From: Methylophilaceae bacterium
Lineage (GTDB): Bacteria; Pseudomonadota; Gammaproteobacteria; Burkholderiales; Methylophilaceae
Reading direction: 5' to 3'
Assembly (NCBI GenBank): GCA_028342535.1
Contig: JAOLWQ010000001.1
Span: 327,490-391,489 of the forward strand
Length of the DNA stretch: 64,000 bases
Shown here: positions 9,664 to 20,335 of the stretch, one piece after another
Layout: each line of letters opens with the position of its first letter
Numbering within the stretch: the stretch's first letter is position 1
Notes under the pieces: generated by a model
What the model saw: only the letters and a program-made list of their open reading frames with translations
Database searches by the model: none
What the model was told of the DNA's origin: nothing
Translations under genes and position numbers: made by a program

Positions 9664-10502
9664 ATGTAATTACCGATGAAGTATTGTTGGATACTTTCTA
9701 TATTAATATCTTCATTTATCTCTATTTGTTTTAACTGCTTTTTCGAAAAAATATTAAATATTTTTATTTTCATTTTTTCATAATCAGTTAATATCTTTTG
9801 CTTTATACTCGGTCTTAAGAATACTTCATGCTCTAAGTTCATCTCAGAATCAGTAAACTTTCTAAATCCATAATTTGGCAATTTTTTAATTTCACTTTCT
9901 GACGAAATAAAAATTGGAATTACATGATGATTTGATAGTTTATTTAGTATTTCTTCTATTTGTATTGGAGTGTGGTGAAAATCTGAGATCCAAAATATTA
10001 ATGATTTCTCTTCCGGTAAGTATTTATCTATATCTTTTATTCCATCACTAGAGCTTTTTTCTATTTCAAATGTAAATTTATCTATCCATTGACTTATGTG
10101 GGCCAGATTGTTGTCAGGTTCTAATAAAAATTTTTTTTTAATTGAGTCGTTATAACAAATCATACTGAACCGATCCCCTTGACTCACTGCTGAATTTGCA
10201 ATGATTTTAGATAAATTCCTAATCATAGAATCATTCTTTTTAGTTACAAACATTGAGCTTGATACATCACATAAAGCAACTAAATTAATTGGATTATTTA
10301 AGTTATATGTCTTAACATATATATCTTCATAAGGGTCTGTTATTGAATTCTTAATGTCTATTCGGGTTAGATCAGGATGATCATTAAAATTTTTCGAGCC
10401 ACTGTATTCAAAATCATTACCAATTTTTGAGCTGAGGTTATTTCCATACCTATTATTTCTTGATCGCCAGGAAATAGAATATATAAATTGATTATCTTTC
10501 AA
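9660..10502 (-). CDS. mxaS: DUF58/VWA-type protein, MxaS-like
   Basis: DVSSSM MIDAS motif, directly downstream of MoxR-type ATPase. Confidence 0.8.
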   Translation of the reverse strand: MKDNQFIYSISWRSRNNRYGNNLSSKIGNDFEYSGSKNFNDHPDLTRIDIKNSITDPYEDIYVKTYNLNNPINLVALCDVSSSMFVTKKNDSMIRNLSKIIANSAVSQGDRFSMICYNDSIKKKFLLEPDNNLAHISQWIDKFTFEIEKSSSDGIKDIDKYLPEEKSLIFWISDFHHTPIQIEEILNKLSNHHVIPIFISSESEIKKLPNYGFRKFTDSEMNLEHEVFLRPSIKQKILTDYEKMKIKIFNIFSKKQLKQIEINEDINIESIQQYFIGNYI

Positions 10503-10505
10503 TCA

Positions 10506-11558
10506 TTAATCCAATACTGGAGTTGGCACTCTTATAAGAATTTCTTGTGAAAATTGCTTTAGTAGTTCTATTCTATTGTTTTCATATATTCTATTTATGA
10601 CGAGCCTATGTGCCATAACCTCATGAAAAACATAATCAATATCAGTTGGTTCAATATGTGATCTATTATTTAACCATGCATTAACTTTTGCAGCTTTGAT
10701 AAGCATGATCATTCCTCTTGGACTTGCTCCCGCAACAATGAAGTCATTCATATCCACTTCTTTAATATTGATATTAAATTTTTCTGGGGCCTCAGTGGCT
10801 AACCATAAATTTTCTACATACTCTCTTATATGGCTACTAGCTTGAACTTCATTTTGTATTGCAATAGATACTTTATTAAGCTCTTTGCAGTTAAAGTTAG
10901 CTGTAGGAATATCTTCAACTAATTTACTAGTATCTTGGAATCTACTATCAAAAATTATTGAATCACGTAATTTTTTATCTTTCGGAGCTTCGATTGAAAT
11001 TTCCATCATAAATCTATCACGTGCTGCAGCTGGAAGTTCAAAAGTCTCATTCTTTTCTACCTGATTTCGATCTGCGAAAACAACCATATTTGGCAAAAAT
11101 ATATCTTTATTAAATGCACTAATTGATTTTTCTGTCATTGCCCTTAAAAGTAATGAATGGACCTGAGGCCTTGCTCTATTAATTTCATTAAAAAAGAATA
11201 TTGATAAATCTTCACCTTTTTTAAGGAGAGGTCCTTTGGAGATATTTGGTTTTCCTTCGGCATTAATGGATGCATGATAAATAATATCATTCGGCATTAA
11301 GTCAACAGTCCCTTCTACTCGCTCATACTCTCCACCAATTAATTTGGTAATTACTTGTAATAAAGTTGTTTTACCAACCCCTACGCCACCTTCTAGCAAT
11401 ACATGACCTCTAGAAAACAGGCTAATAATGATTAGTTTTATTGCTTTTTCTTGTCCTAAAATAATCTTATTTGCGTCTAATTGAATTTTATCAGCATGGT
11501 CACGCCATTGTTTAATTATTGGATTTGATGATTCATTATTTGAATTATTTTCACTCAA
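10506..11558 (-). CDS. mxaR: MoxR-family AAA+ ATPase, MxaR-like
   Basis: Walker A GGVGVGKTTL, NEINRARPQVHSLLLRAMTE, AARDRFMMEI. Confidence 0.88.
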   Translation of the reverse strand: MSENNSNNESSNPIIKQWRDHADKIQLDANKIILGQEKAIKLIIISLFSRGHVLLEGGVGVGKTTLLQVITKLIGGEYERVEGTVDLMPNDIIYHASINAEGKPNISKGPLLKKGEDLSIFFFNEINRARPQVHSLLLRAMTEKSISAFNKDIFLPNMVVFADRNQVEKNETFELPAAARDRFMMEISIEAPKDKKLRDSIIFDSRFQDTSKLVEDIPTANFNCKELNKVSIAIQNEVQASSHIREYVENLWLATEAPEKFNINIKEVDMNDFIVAGASPRGMIMLIKAAKVNAWLNNRSHIEPTDIDYVFHEVMAHRLVINRIYENNRIELLKQFSQEILIRVPTPVLD

Positions 11559-11636
11559 AAGATTTTATATCCTTTTAAAATTAAATTTTTATTCTATAAG
11601 CTAATTGTTATTTCATTCGTAAGTATAGCAAAAGTT

Positions 11637-13160
11637 TTAACTTAATTTATCATCTGCAATATGGTATTTAGGATCTTCAAGTACATTTATTTCTACCATT
11701 TTTTTTGCGCTTTCTAAAACTTCTAAGCAGTCTGGGCTTAAATGAACAAGGTGCAATTTTTTGCCAGCTAATTTATATTTGTTTGCTAAATTATCAATTG
11801 CCATTAGGGCGGAATGGTCAGCTACTTTAGATAACTTAAAGTCGATAATAACTTCTTTCGGATCTTCCTTGATTTTAAATAATTCATTAAAGTTTTTAAC
11901 TGACGCAAAGAAAAGCGTACCCTTAAGCTCGTATATTTTCCAACCTTTTTTATTTTTTGAAGTTATAACTTCAATTATTCTTGCATGCTCCCATGCAAAT
12001 ACCAGTGCTGATACAATAACTCCTAAAATAACTGCTATTGCTAAATCTGCAACAATGGTTACTGCTCCTACAAGTAAACCAACAAAAATATCTTTTGTAG
12101 GAACTTTCCCAAATAATCTTAGACTACCCCATTCAAAAGTCTTTTCAGCAACTACAAACATAACGCCAATTAAAGCAGCTAAAGGAATCATTTCAATCCA
12201 TTTAGAAAGAAATAAAACAAAAGATGCTAGAAATACTGCTGTAGCAATTCCAGATAATCGTTTAACAGCACCATTATTTATATTAATCATACTTTGACCA
12301 ATCATCGCACAGCCACCCATACCACCAAAGAAGCCAGTTACAATATTGGCAAATCCTTGCGCCATTGATTCTTTGTTCGGTCTCCCTCTGGTATCGGTCA
12401 TATCATCAATTAAATTTAATGTAAGAAGTGATTCTATTAAACCAATAGCAGCTAATAAAAAAGCATAAGGTAATATGATTTTAAAGGTCTCTAAATTTAT
12501 GGGGACTAGTGGAAAATTGAAATTAGGAATACCGCCAGCAATTGAGCCTAAATCTCCAACTGTTTTACTATCAATACCGAAAAATGAAACAATACTTGTA
12601 GTAAAAATGATTGCAGCAAGTGTTGATGGAATAGTTTTAGTTATTTTTGGGAAGATATAAATAATAGTAACAGTCAGAATAATTAGACTTAGCATAATAT
12701 AAAGAGGTAAACCTTCCATCCAAATAGATATTCCTTGGCTATTAATAGTTTTAAAGTGATTAAATTGTGCAATAAATATAACAATTGCTAACCCATTTAC
12801 AAATCCAAGCATCACTGGATAAGGAACCATACGAATAAATTTACCTAATTTAAAAAGAGCAAAAATTATTTGTAATAACCCCATCATTATTACAGTAAAA
12901 AAGAGATATTCAGCACCATGCTGAACTACTAGTGAAACCATTACAACGGCGAGAGCCCCAGTTGCACCTGATACCATTCCAGGTCGACCACCAAATATAG
13001 AGGTAATCAAACAAATTATTATGGCAGCATAAAGACCTGTAAGAGGGGAGACTTGAGCAATAAGGGCAAATGCAATTGCTTCAGGAACCATAGCTAATGC
13101 GACTGTTAAACCACTTAATATGTTAGTTTTAATTTCTGGAAAATTATACGAGGATGACAT
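11637..13160 (-). CDS. SulP family anion transporter with STAS domain
   Basis: SulP N-terminus (ILSGLTVALAMVPEAIAFALIA..PLTGLYAA), C-terminal STAS domain. Confidence 0.9.
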   Translation of the reverse strand: MSSSYNFPEIKTNILSGLTVALAMVPEAIAFALIAQVSPLTGLYAAIIICLITSIFGGRPGMVSGATGALAVVMVSLVVQHGAEYLFFTVIMMGLLQIIFALFKLGKFIRMVPYPVMLGFVNGLAIVIFIAQFNHFKTINSQGISIWMEGLPLYIMLSLIILTVTIIYIFPKITKTIPSTLAAIIFTTSIVSFFGIDSKTVGDLGSIAGGIPNFNFPLVPINLETFKIILPYAFLLAAIGLIESLLTLNLIDDMTDTRGRPNKESMAQGFANIVTGFFGGMGGCAMIGQSMININNGAVKRLSGIATAVFLASFVLFLSKWIEMIPLAALIGVMFVVAEKTFEWGSLRLFGKVPTKDIFVGLLVGAVTIVADLAIAVILGVIVSALVFAWEHARIIEVITSKNKKGWKIYELKGTLFFASVKNFNELFKIKEDPKEVIIDFKLSKVADHSALMAIDNLANKYKLAGKKLHLVHLSPDCLEVLESAKKMVEINVLEDPKYHIADDKLS

Positions 13161-13342
13161 TTAAATTATTTGCTTTCTTAAGATTTTATTTAATAAAATA
13201 GGACGTCACAACTTAACACATTTAATTGTTTGGGAAAAAATAGTTTTTAAAAAAATAGCTGGGTATGAATTCCATTTTATTGTAACATTTCTAGAATAAG
13301 AGTAAATTGTGGTTATATTTATAATTTATATGTGGGGCTATT

Positions 13343-13540
13343 ATGTATACAGAAGAGCATACTAAAATATTAATTGATATTGCAACACTTCTTGACCTTG
13401 AGTTTAAAGAAGTTGAAAAGTTTATGGAGTTAATGCTTGGTGGTTATAATTTTGAAGATGGAGTTAATGGTTGTTCGTTAACAACAGCAGAATGTAAATT
13501 AATTTTAGATGAGATACAAAAAAGAAAGCCAAAATCCTAA
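13343..13540 (+). CDS. Small hypothetical protein (65 aa)
   Basis: Isolated ORF in an intergenic interval with no competing frame. Confidence 0.5.
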   Translation: MYTEEHTKILIDIATLLDLEFKEVEKFMELMLGGYNFEDGVNGCSLTTAECKLILDEIQKRKPKS

Positions 13541-13566
13541 AATTTATAACGTCTGAGATTATATTT

Positions 13567-14559
13567 TTATTTTAGGTTATTATTTTTTTTAATTTCTTTT
13601 GCCATCATAAGGCCTGCCTCAAAAGCACTTTCGATTCTTCCATGGATGAACCAGTCACCGCATGAGGCAAGTTTATTCTCATAGTCTATGAATAAATTTG
13701 ATTTAGGTTGTTTGCATATGTTTGCATATTTCCAAGCATGAAGGGCAACATGATCTGCTTGATCTGTATCATAGCCAATAATTTCGGAAGTTTCTTTAGT
13801 TAAGTAAGAAATAACATCCTGAGATTCATCAGATAAGTGCTTTTCTGCCCAAGCATTAGTAGAGTGAACTAGCATAGAAAACGATTTTACCCTGTCTGGC
13901 TTAGAGCTATTAACTGAAACCCAGCTTATATCAGCATCACTTATAAGTGCTGCATCCCATAATAATGGGAGTTCTTTCTTAAATCCAAGCATTAAAGAAA
14001 AACAACCAACCATTTTTTTATTCATTAATTCATTATGATATTTAAAATAACCCGGAAGAATTTTTGCAGATTGAATTGCAGGGGCGGTAGATATAACCCA
14101 ATCAAATTCTCCTAAATTATTTAAATTGTCATCAAATAACTCCCAACCATAATTAGTATTTTTAATAATTTTACTAATTTTGACGTTTAATTTAATATTA
14201 AGCCCTTTAGATAAATACTCAGGTATTGAATTCATCCCAGGTACGCCAACATAATGAGGGTATTCTGAGTCCCAAGTCACACTTCTTAGTATTTTATTCT
14301 TTTTAAATTCCGCAAAGCGTGCATCCCATCGTTTAATTATATTTTTTCTTATTAATGGCTCTATAAATTCTTTAAAGCTTTTAGTTTTAGCTGTAAAAAA
14401 TTGCGCACCGTGATCAAATTCATATGGCCCAGAACGACGTAAAGCCATTCTGCCGCCCAAACCTCGGCTTTTTTCAAATAGTGATATGTTAGCAATATCT
14501 TTAAGATTTTGTGCAATAGTTATTGCAGAAATGCCAGCACCGATAATAGCAATTTTCAT
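13567..14559 (-). CDS. FAD/NAD(P)-dependent oxidoreductase, renalase-like
   Basis: GAGISAITIAQNL Rossmann motif; SRGLGGRMALRR..YEFDHGAQFFTAK typical of the family. Confidence 0.85.
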   Translation of the reverse strand: MKIAIIGAGISAITIAQNLKDIANISLFEKSRGLGGRMALRRSGPYEFDHGAQFFTAKTKSFKEFIEPLIRKNIIKRWDARFAEFKKNKILRSVTWDSEYPHYVGVPGMNSIPEYLSKGLNIKLNVKISKIIKNTNYGWELFDDNLNNLGEFDWVISTAPAIQSAKILPGYFKYHNELMNKKMVGCFSLMLGFKKELPLLWDAALISDADISWVSVNSSKPDRVKSFSMLVHSTNAWAEKHLSDESQDVISYLTKETSEIIGYDTDQADHVALHAWKYANICKQPKSNLFIDYENKLASCGDWFIHGRIESAFEAGLMMAKEIKKNNNLK

Positions 14560-14566
14560 TTATAGT

Positions 14567-14644
14567 TTATTTTTTAAAGATAATCCAAATTAAAAAGACT
14601 ATAACTACGATTATCATTCCGATTATATTAATATCCAAAAGCAT
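14567..14644 (-). CDS. Putative 25-aa single-TM microprotein
   Basis: ATG...TAA encodes MLLDINIIGMIIVVIVFLIWIIFKK; preceded by AGGGAGCTAAAAAATG (SD-like sequence). Confidence 0.5.
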   Translation of the reverse strand: MLLDINIIGMIIVVIVFLIWIIFKK

Positions 14645-14748
14645 TTTTTAGCTCCCTAGTTAGGTTAATATTAGAACATTTTATGATAAGTTTTTAATGA
14701 AATAGGAAAGAAGCCCATATACTAATTATAGGGCATCAAACAAAATAA

Positions 14749-14841
14749 TGGCGGAGAGTGAGGGATTCGAACCCTCGATACAGGTTAACCCCGTATACCT
14801 CCTTAGCAGGGAGGCGCTTTCAACCACTCAGCCAACTCTCC
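14749..14841 (-). tRNA. tRNA-Ser(GCT), CCA encoded
   Basis: 93-nt class II tRNA, anticodon loop CTGCTAA, long variable arm, T-loop GGTTCGAATCC. Confidence 0.95.
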
Positions 14842-14884
14842 GAATATGGCGGTACAATACTTTAAATAATTTTATAAATCAATA

Positions 14885-16111
14885 TTAGTTATCAGCAAGA
14901 TTAAAAGCTTTATGCAATGATTTTACAGCTTTATTTAAAGATTTTTCCTCTATAATTATAGAAATTTTAATTTCACTTGTTGAGATAGTACTAATATTAA
15001 TACCTTCTTCTGCCAAAGCCCTAAACATTTTACTTGCAACTCCAGGATTTGATCGCATACCAACACCAACTATTGATAATTTTGCAATTTTATTATTACC
15101 ACGTATCTCTCTGGCTTTAACATGCACCTTTACTTTTTTATTAAGAATATCTAAGGTTTTAGTCATATCATTTTTATGAACAGTAAATGTGAAGTCTGTT
15201 AAACTATCTCGTCCAATATTTTGAATAATCATATCTACATCTATTTTGGCATCAGCAACAGGACCCAAAATTTGATAAGCTATACCTGGCATATCAGGTA
15301 CTCCTAATACTGAAAGTTCTGCTTCATCTTTTACAAAAGCAATCCCTGAAATAATTGGGTTTTCCATATTTTTTTTATCCTCATATGTAATGATTGTTCC
15401 ATTTCCAGCTGTTTCAAAACTGGAAAGAACTCTTAGTTTAACTTTATATTTTCCAGCAAACTCTACTGCACGTGTTTGAAGAACTTTTGATCCTAAGCTA
15501 GCCATTTCTAACATTTCTTCAAAAGTGATCGAATCTAATTTTCTTGCTTCAGCGACTACTCTTGGATCAGTTGTATATATACCATCAACATCAGTATATA
15601 TTTGGCACTCGTCAGCCTTGATTGATGCAGCTAAAGCAACTGCAGTAGTATCTGATCCACCTCTACCCAGAGTAGTTATATTACCTTCACTGTCTGTTCC
15701 TTGAAATCCAGCAACCACAACTACAAAGCCTTCTTTTAAATCTTTTTTAATTATTTTTGAATCAATATTTTCAATACGAGCCTTGGTGTGTGATTTATTT
15801 GTAAGGATTTTTACTTGATGACCGGCATAACTTTTAGCCTTAATTCCTAAATTTATTAATGCTAAAGCAGTAAGCCCACTTGTTACTTGTTCACCAGTTG
15901 ATACAATACTATCCATTTCGCGTGGGTCAGGGGAGCTCATCATTTCTTCAGCTAAATTAATTAATTTATTTGTTTCCCCAGACATCGCTGATACAACAAC
16001 AACAATTTTATGTCCTTGTGATGCAAATTTTGCAACTTTTTCTGCAACAGCTTTTATCCTTATGGGATTTGCTACTGATGTCCCACCAAATTTTTGAACA
16101 AGAATTGACAT
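14885..16111 (-). CDS. lysC: Aspartate kinase
   Basis: VQKFGGTSVA N-terminus, two ACT-type regions. Confidence 0.96.
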   Translation of the reverse strand: MSILVQKFGGTSVANPIRIKAVAEKVAKFASQGHKIVVVVSAMSGETNKLINLAEEMMSSPDPREMDSIVSTGEQVTSGLTALALINLGIKAKSYAGHQVKILTNKSHTKARIENIDSKIIKKDLKEGFVVVVAGFQGTDSEGNITTLGRGGSDTTAVALAASIKADECQIYTDVDGIYTTDPRVVAEARKLDSITFEEMLEMASLGSKVLQTRAVEFAGKYKVKLRVLSSFETAGNGTIITYEDKKNMENPIISGIAFVKDEAELSVLGVPDMPGIAYQILGPVADAKIDVDMIIQNIGRDSLTDFTFTVHKNDMTKTLDILNKKVKVHVKAREIRGNNKIAKLSIVGVGMRSNPGVASKMFRALAEEGINISTISTSEIKISIIIEEKSLNKAVKSLHKAFNLADN

Positions 16112-16121
16112 AATATATAGT

Positions 16122-18758
16122 TTATTTCTTAAGATTTTCTTTGATAAGATTCATTGCTTCTGGAATTTTATTAATTTTAGTGCCTCCAGCCATTGCCATA
16201 TTTTTCCTTCCACCACCTTTTCCACCTACTTTTTCTCCTAGCATTTTTGCTATTGCTCCTGCATCTATTGAGTTTGTTAAATCATCCGTCACACCAATTG
16301 CAAAAGAAATTTTATCTTCAGTAACTGTGCAGAGTATTATAACGGCACTTTTAAGAATATTTTTTAATTTATCAATCATTTCTCTTAGTTGGTTTGTATC
16401 TTGATTATCAATTACTTCTGCTAAGAAAGAATAATTTTTTATGTTAATGACTTTTGTTGTAAGCTCATCCCCTTCATTTGAAGCAATTTTAGATTTTAAA
16501 TCATAAATAATTTTTTCATTTTCTTTAGTTTGAGATAAAAGTTGATTTAATTTATTAGGAATATCTTCAGTCCCAGTTTTTAGCTCTAATGCCAGTTTTT
16601 CTAATATGCTTTCTTGTTGCTCCATAATTTCAATTAAATTATAGCCAGTCGTAGCTTCAATTCTTCTTACTCCAGATGCAACACCTATTTCTGATTGAAT
16701 TTTAAATAATCCAATATCACCTGTTTGACTTACATGGGTCCCACCACATAGTTCTGAACTATTTCCAATATTTAGCACTCGTACTTTTTCATCATACTTT
16801 TCCCCAAATAACATCATTGCCCCTTCTTTTTGGGCTTCTTCTATTTTCATAAGTCTAGTTTGTGTTGATTGATTTTGTAAAATTTCGGAATTAACAATTA
16901 ATTCCACCTCTTTAATCTCTGATGAAGTTAAAGCTTTATTATGAGAAAAATCGAAACGTGTTTTAACGCTATCAACTAAAGAACCTTTTTGTTCAACATG
17001 ATCTCCGAGAACAATTTTTAGTGCTTTATGAAGAAGGTGAGTAGCAGAATGGTTTCTTTTAATATTGCTTCGATGGGCAATATTAATAGTGGCACTACCT
17101 TTATCTTTCAAATTTAAGCTACCCGATTTAACATAGCCTGTGTGACCAAAAATATTACCTTTAATTTTATAGGTATCCCTCACAATAAATTCAGAATTAT
17201 TACCTTCTATTATTCCAATATCTCCAACTTGACCGCCAGATTCAGCATAAAAAGGAGTTTGATTTAGAATAACAGTACCCTCATCACCTTCTATTAAAGT
17301 TTTACTTGGAATATTACCTTTAAATATACCCTCAATTCTTACTTCCGCCTGATTCTGTTCATAACCAATAAATATTGTATCTTTACCTGCATAATCGAGC
17401 ACAAGCTTGTTTGTAAATTTTCCTGCTTCACGAGCTCGTTTTTTCTGGTTTTCCATTTCTATTTCAAATTCTTTTTCATTTACAGTTAAATTATGCTCTC
17501 TACAAACATCTGCAGTTAAGTCTAATGGGAAACCAAAAGTATCATGAAGTTTAAAGGCTAAAATTCCAGGTAATATTTTTTTCTTTTCACTGGCTATATT
17601 TTTTATTGAATTTTCGAGAATTATCATTCCATTCTCAATAGTCTCAAAGAATCGCTCTTCTTCCAATTTTATTTCACTCATTATTTTTTTTGTCTTGGCG
17701 TCATTGATTGGGTAAGCAGACTTCATTAACTCGATTAAAGTGGGAACCATTTTGGAAAAGAATACACTCCTGCAGCCTAATTTATAACCATGACGTATTG
17801 CTCTTCTAATAATTCGTCTGAGTACATAACCCCTACCTTCGTTTGCGGGCATGACTCCGTCTGATATTAAGAATGTTGCCGCACGTATATGATCTGCGAG
17901 AACTTTTAAGGATGGATGCTCTTCATCTTTAACTTTAGTTACTTCCATAGCTTTATCAATTAGTGCTCGAAATAAATCAATTTCATAATTTGAATGTACG
18001 TTTTGAAGGACAGCTGTAATTCTTTCCAAACCCATCCCAGTATCTACAGCTGGTTTTGGCAAATCTTTCATTACCCCACTTTCTTCACGATTATATTGCA
18101 TGAATACTAAGTTCCAAATTTCAATATAACGATCACCTTCTTCATCTTTTGATCCTGGAGGCCCTCCAGGAATTAAATCTCCATGATCATAAAATATTTC
18201 AGTACATGGTCCGCAAGGCCCTGTATCACCCATCATCCAAAAGTTATCTGATGCATATTTAGATCCTTTATTGTCACCAATACGGATAATTTTTTTATTA
18301 GAGAGTCCGATTATTTTTGACCATATGTCATAAGTCTCTTGGTCATCTTTGTAGACTGTAACTAACAATCTATCTTCCGGTACTCGATATATTTTGGTTA
18401 AAAGTTCCCAAGCATATAGAATTGCTTCTTTTTTAAAGTAGTCTCCAAAACTGAAATTCCCTAACATCTCAAAGAAGGTATGATGTCTAGCTGTGTAGCC
18501 AACATTTTCCAGGTCATTATGTTTGCCTCCAGCACGGACACATTTTTGACTTGATGTAGCAGTTTTATATTTTTGATTTTCAATACCTAGAAATACATCT
18601 TTAAATTGATTCATTCCAGCATTTGTGAATAAAAGGGTAGCGTCTCCATGAGGGATAAGACTGCTCGATGCAACAACTTTGTGCCCTTTGTTTTTAAAAA
18701 AATTTAAAAACAAAGATCTAATTTCTTCTGTTGTGATTATTTGTTTTTTTGTTGTCAT
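16122..18758 (-). CDS. alaS: Alanyl-tRNA synthetase
   Basis: 878 aa; FFKNKGHKVVASSSLIP, RNHSATHLLHKAL, GKGGGRKNMAMAGG. Confidence 0.97.
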   Translation of the reverse strand: MTTKKQIITTEEIRSLFLNFFKNKGHKVVASSSLIPHGDATLLFTNAGMNQFKDVFLGIENQKYKTATSSQKCVRAGGKHNDLENVGYTARHHTFFEMLGNFSFGDYFKKEAILYAWELLTKIYRVPEDRLLVTVYKDDQETYDIWSKIIGLSNKKIIRIGDNKGSKYASDNFWMMGDTGPCGPCTEIFYDHGDLIPGGPPGSKDEEGDRYIEIWNLVFMQYNREESGVMKDLPKPAVDTGMGLERITAVLQNVHSNYEIDLFRALIDKAMEVTKVKDEEHPSLKVLADHIRAATFLISDGVMPANEGRGYVLRRIIRRAIRHGYKLGCRSVFFSKMVPTLIELMKSAYPINDAKTKKIMSEIKLEEERFFETIENGMIILENSIKNIASEKKKILPGILAFKLHDTFGFPLDLTADVCREHNLTVNEKEFEIEMENQKKRAREAGKFTNKLVLDYAGKDTIFIGYEQNQAEVRIEGIFKGNIPSKTLIEGDEGTVILNQTPFYAESGGQVGDIGIIEGNNSEFIVRDTYKIKGNIFGHTGYVKSGSLNLKDKGSATINIAHRSNIKRNHSATHLLHKALKIVLGDHVEQKGSLVDSVKTRFDFSHNKALTSSEIKEVELIVNSEILQNQSTQTRLMKIEEAQKEGAMMLFGEKYDEKVRVLNIGNSSELCGGTHVSQTGDIGLFKIQSEIGVASGVRRIEATTGYNLIEIMEQQESILEKLALELKTGTEDIPNKLNQLLSQTKENEKIIYDLKSKIASNEGDELTTKVINIKNYSFLAEVIDNQDTNQLREMIDKLKNILKSAVIILCTVTEDKISFAIGVTDDLTNSIDAGAIAKMLGEKVGGKGGGRKNMAMAGGTKINKIPEAMNLIKENLKK

Positions 18759-19264
18759 ATTAATTCAGGTGATTTACCAGATAATATTTGATGAATTATT
18801 GCCACCTCAATACCTCTGCTTTGCAAAAATCTAATTTGCTTAGCTTTTTCATCAATTGTAATTGGAATCTGATTAAACTTTCTCTCCCATATTTTCTTAG
18901 CTAGTAAAAATTCATCATCTTTAATATCTCTAAGAACTCGGGTTATTATTGATTCACTAACCCCGCGTAATTTTAGTTCATATGCAATCTTACGAGTACC
19001 AAATTTTCTTTTTTTTGATAATACAAATTGTTCAGAAAACCTTTCATCTGATAACCAATTTTTTTCTTCTAACTCATCTAAAACTAATTCTAAATCAGCT
19101 TTATTTAGCTCAAGCGACTCAGAGTAAACTAAAATTTTACGCCCTAGTTCGACTCTAGAATAATCTCTTTTACCCAAATAGTAGAGCGCTCTTTTTTTTA
19201 ATTGAAGCTGATTTTTATTGGAGTTATTCGTCAGCTTTACTATCTTCCTTAATTTCATTTTCAT
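18755..19264 (-). CDS. recX: Regulatory protein RecX (start may be internal)
   Basis: [19 protein letters not shown]..; directly downstream of and overlapping recA. Confidence 0.87.
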   Translation of the reverse strand: MKMKLRKIVKLTNNSNKNQLQLKKRALYYLGKRDYSRVELGRKILVYSESLELNKADLELVLDELEEKNWLSDERFSEQFVLSKKRKFGTRKIAYELKLRGVSESIITRVLRDIKDDEFLLAKKIWERKFNQIPITIDEKAKQIRFLQSRGIEVAIIHQILSGKSPELI

Positions 19265-20279
19265 TCTGCTCTATTTCTTTGTTAGCCATAGAGAGGTTTG
19301 ATTGCGATCTAATTAAATCTTCGATCTCTTTTGAAATATCTGGATTATCTTTTAGGTATTCTCTTACTTTGTCTTTACCTTGACCAATTTTTTCACTTTT
19401 GTAGCTATACCATGAACCAGATTTTTCTATAAGGTCAAGATTAACACCTTCATCAATAATTTCACCCTCTAAAGAAATACCTTCGCCATATAGCACATCA
19501 AATTCTGCTTTCTTAAAGGGCGGAGCTACTTTATTTTTAACAACCTTAACCCTTGTCTCTGCTCCAATTATTTCATCACCTTTCTTGATAGCTCCAATTC
19601 GTCGGATATCTAATCGTACAGAGGCATAAAATTTTAATGCATTACCACCTGTAGTAGTTTCTGGATTTCCAAACATCACACCAATTTTCATTCTCAACTG
19701 ATTTATGAAGATGACTAAAGTATTAGTTCTTTGTATTTGGCTTGTTAATTTTCTCAATGCTTGCGACATCAATCTAGCTTGTAAACCCATATGTGAGTCA
19801 CCCATATCACCTTCAATTTCTGCTCTTGGCGTTAGCGCCGCGACAGAATCTATCACAATCATATCCACAGAGCCGCTTCTGACTAACATGTCAGTGATTT
19901 CAAGTGCTTGTTCACCAGTATCAGGTTGAGAGACTAAAAGATCTTCTATATTGACACCTAATTTGGCAGCATATTGTGTATCTAATGCATGTTCAGCGTC
20001 TATAAAAGCAGCTGTGCCACCAATCTTCTGCATTTGTGCGATAACCGATAATGTTAATGAAGTTTTACCTGACGATTCAGGCCCATAAACCTCAACTACA
20101 CGGCCACGAGGAAGACCACCAATACCTAATGCAATATCAAGTCCTAATGATCCAGTTGAAACTGATTGAATACCTTCGACTACACTACTATCATCCATTC
20201 GCATTACCGAACCCTTGCCATACTGTTTTTCGATTTGTGCTAAAGCTGCATCTAATGCTTTTTTCTTATTTTCATCCAT
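19224..20279 (-). CDS. recA: Recombinase RecA
   Basis: [47 protein letters not shown]. Confidence 0.98.
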   Translation of the reverse strand: MDENKKKALDAALAQIEKQYGKGSVMRMDDSSVVEGIQSVSTGSLGLDIALGIGGLPRGRVVEVYGPESSGKTSLTLSVIAQMQKIGGTAAFIDAEHALDTQYAAKLGVNIEDLLVSQPDTGEQALEITDMLVRSGSVDMIVIDSVAALTPRAEIEGDMGDSHMGLQARLMSQALRKLTSQIQRTNTLVIFINQLRMKIGVMFGNPETTTGGNALKFYASVRLDIRRIGAIKKGDEIIGAETRVKVVKNKVAPPFKKAEFDVLYGEGISLEGEIIDEGVNLDLIEKSGSWYSYKSEKIGQGKDKVREYLKDNPDISKEIEDLIRSQSNLSMANKEIEQNENEIKEDSKADE

Positions 20280-20335
20280 TTAATAGGTGCCTTTGATTGA
20301 TTATTTTTTAACAGTTAATTATTTCATATTTGCTG

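Noticed and set aside
11761-12297. 178-aa plus-strand ORF
   Set aside because: Antisense to the well-supported SulP gene, composition reflects the opposite-strand frame
18755-19264. 41-nt overlap of recX with recA
   Set aside because: Depends on recX start choice; recX start may be internal, so overlap is not secure
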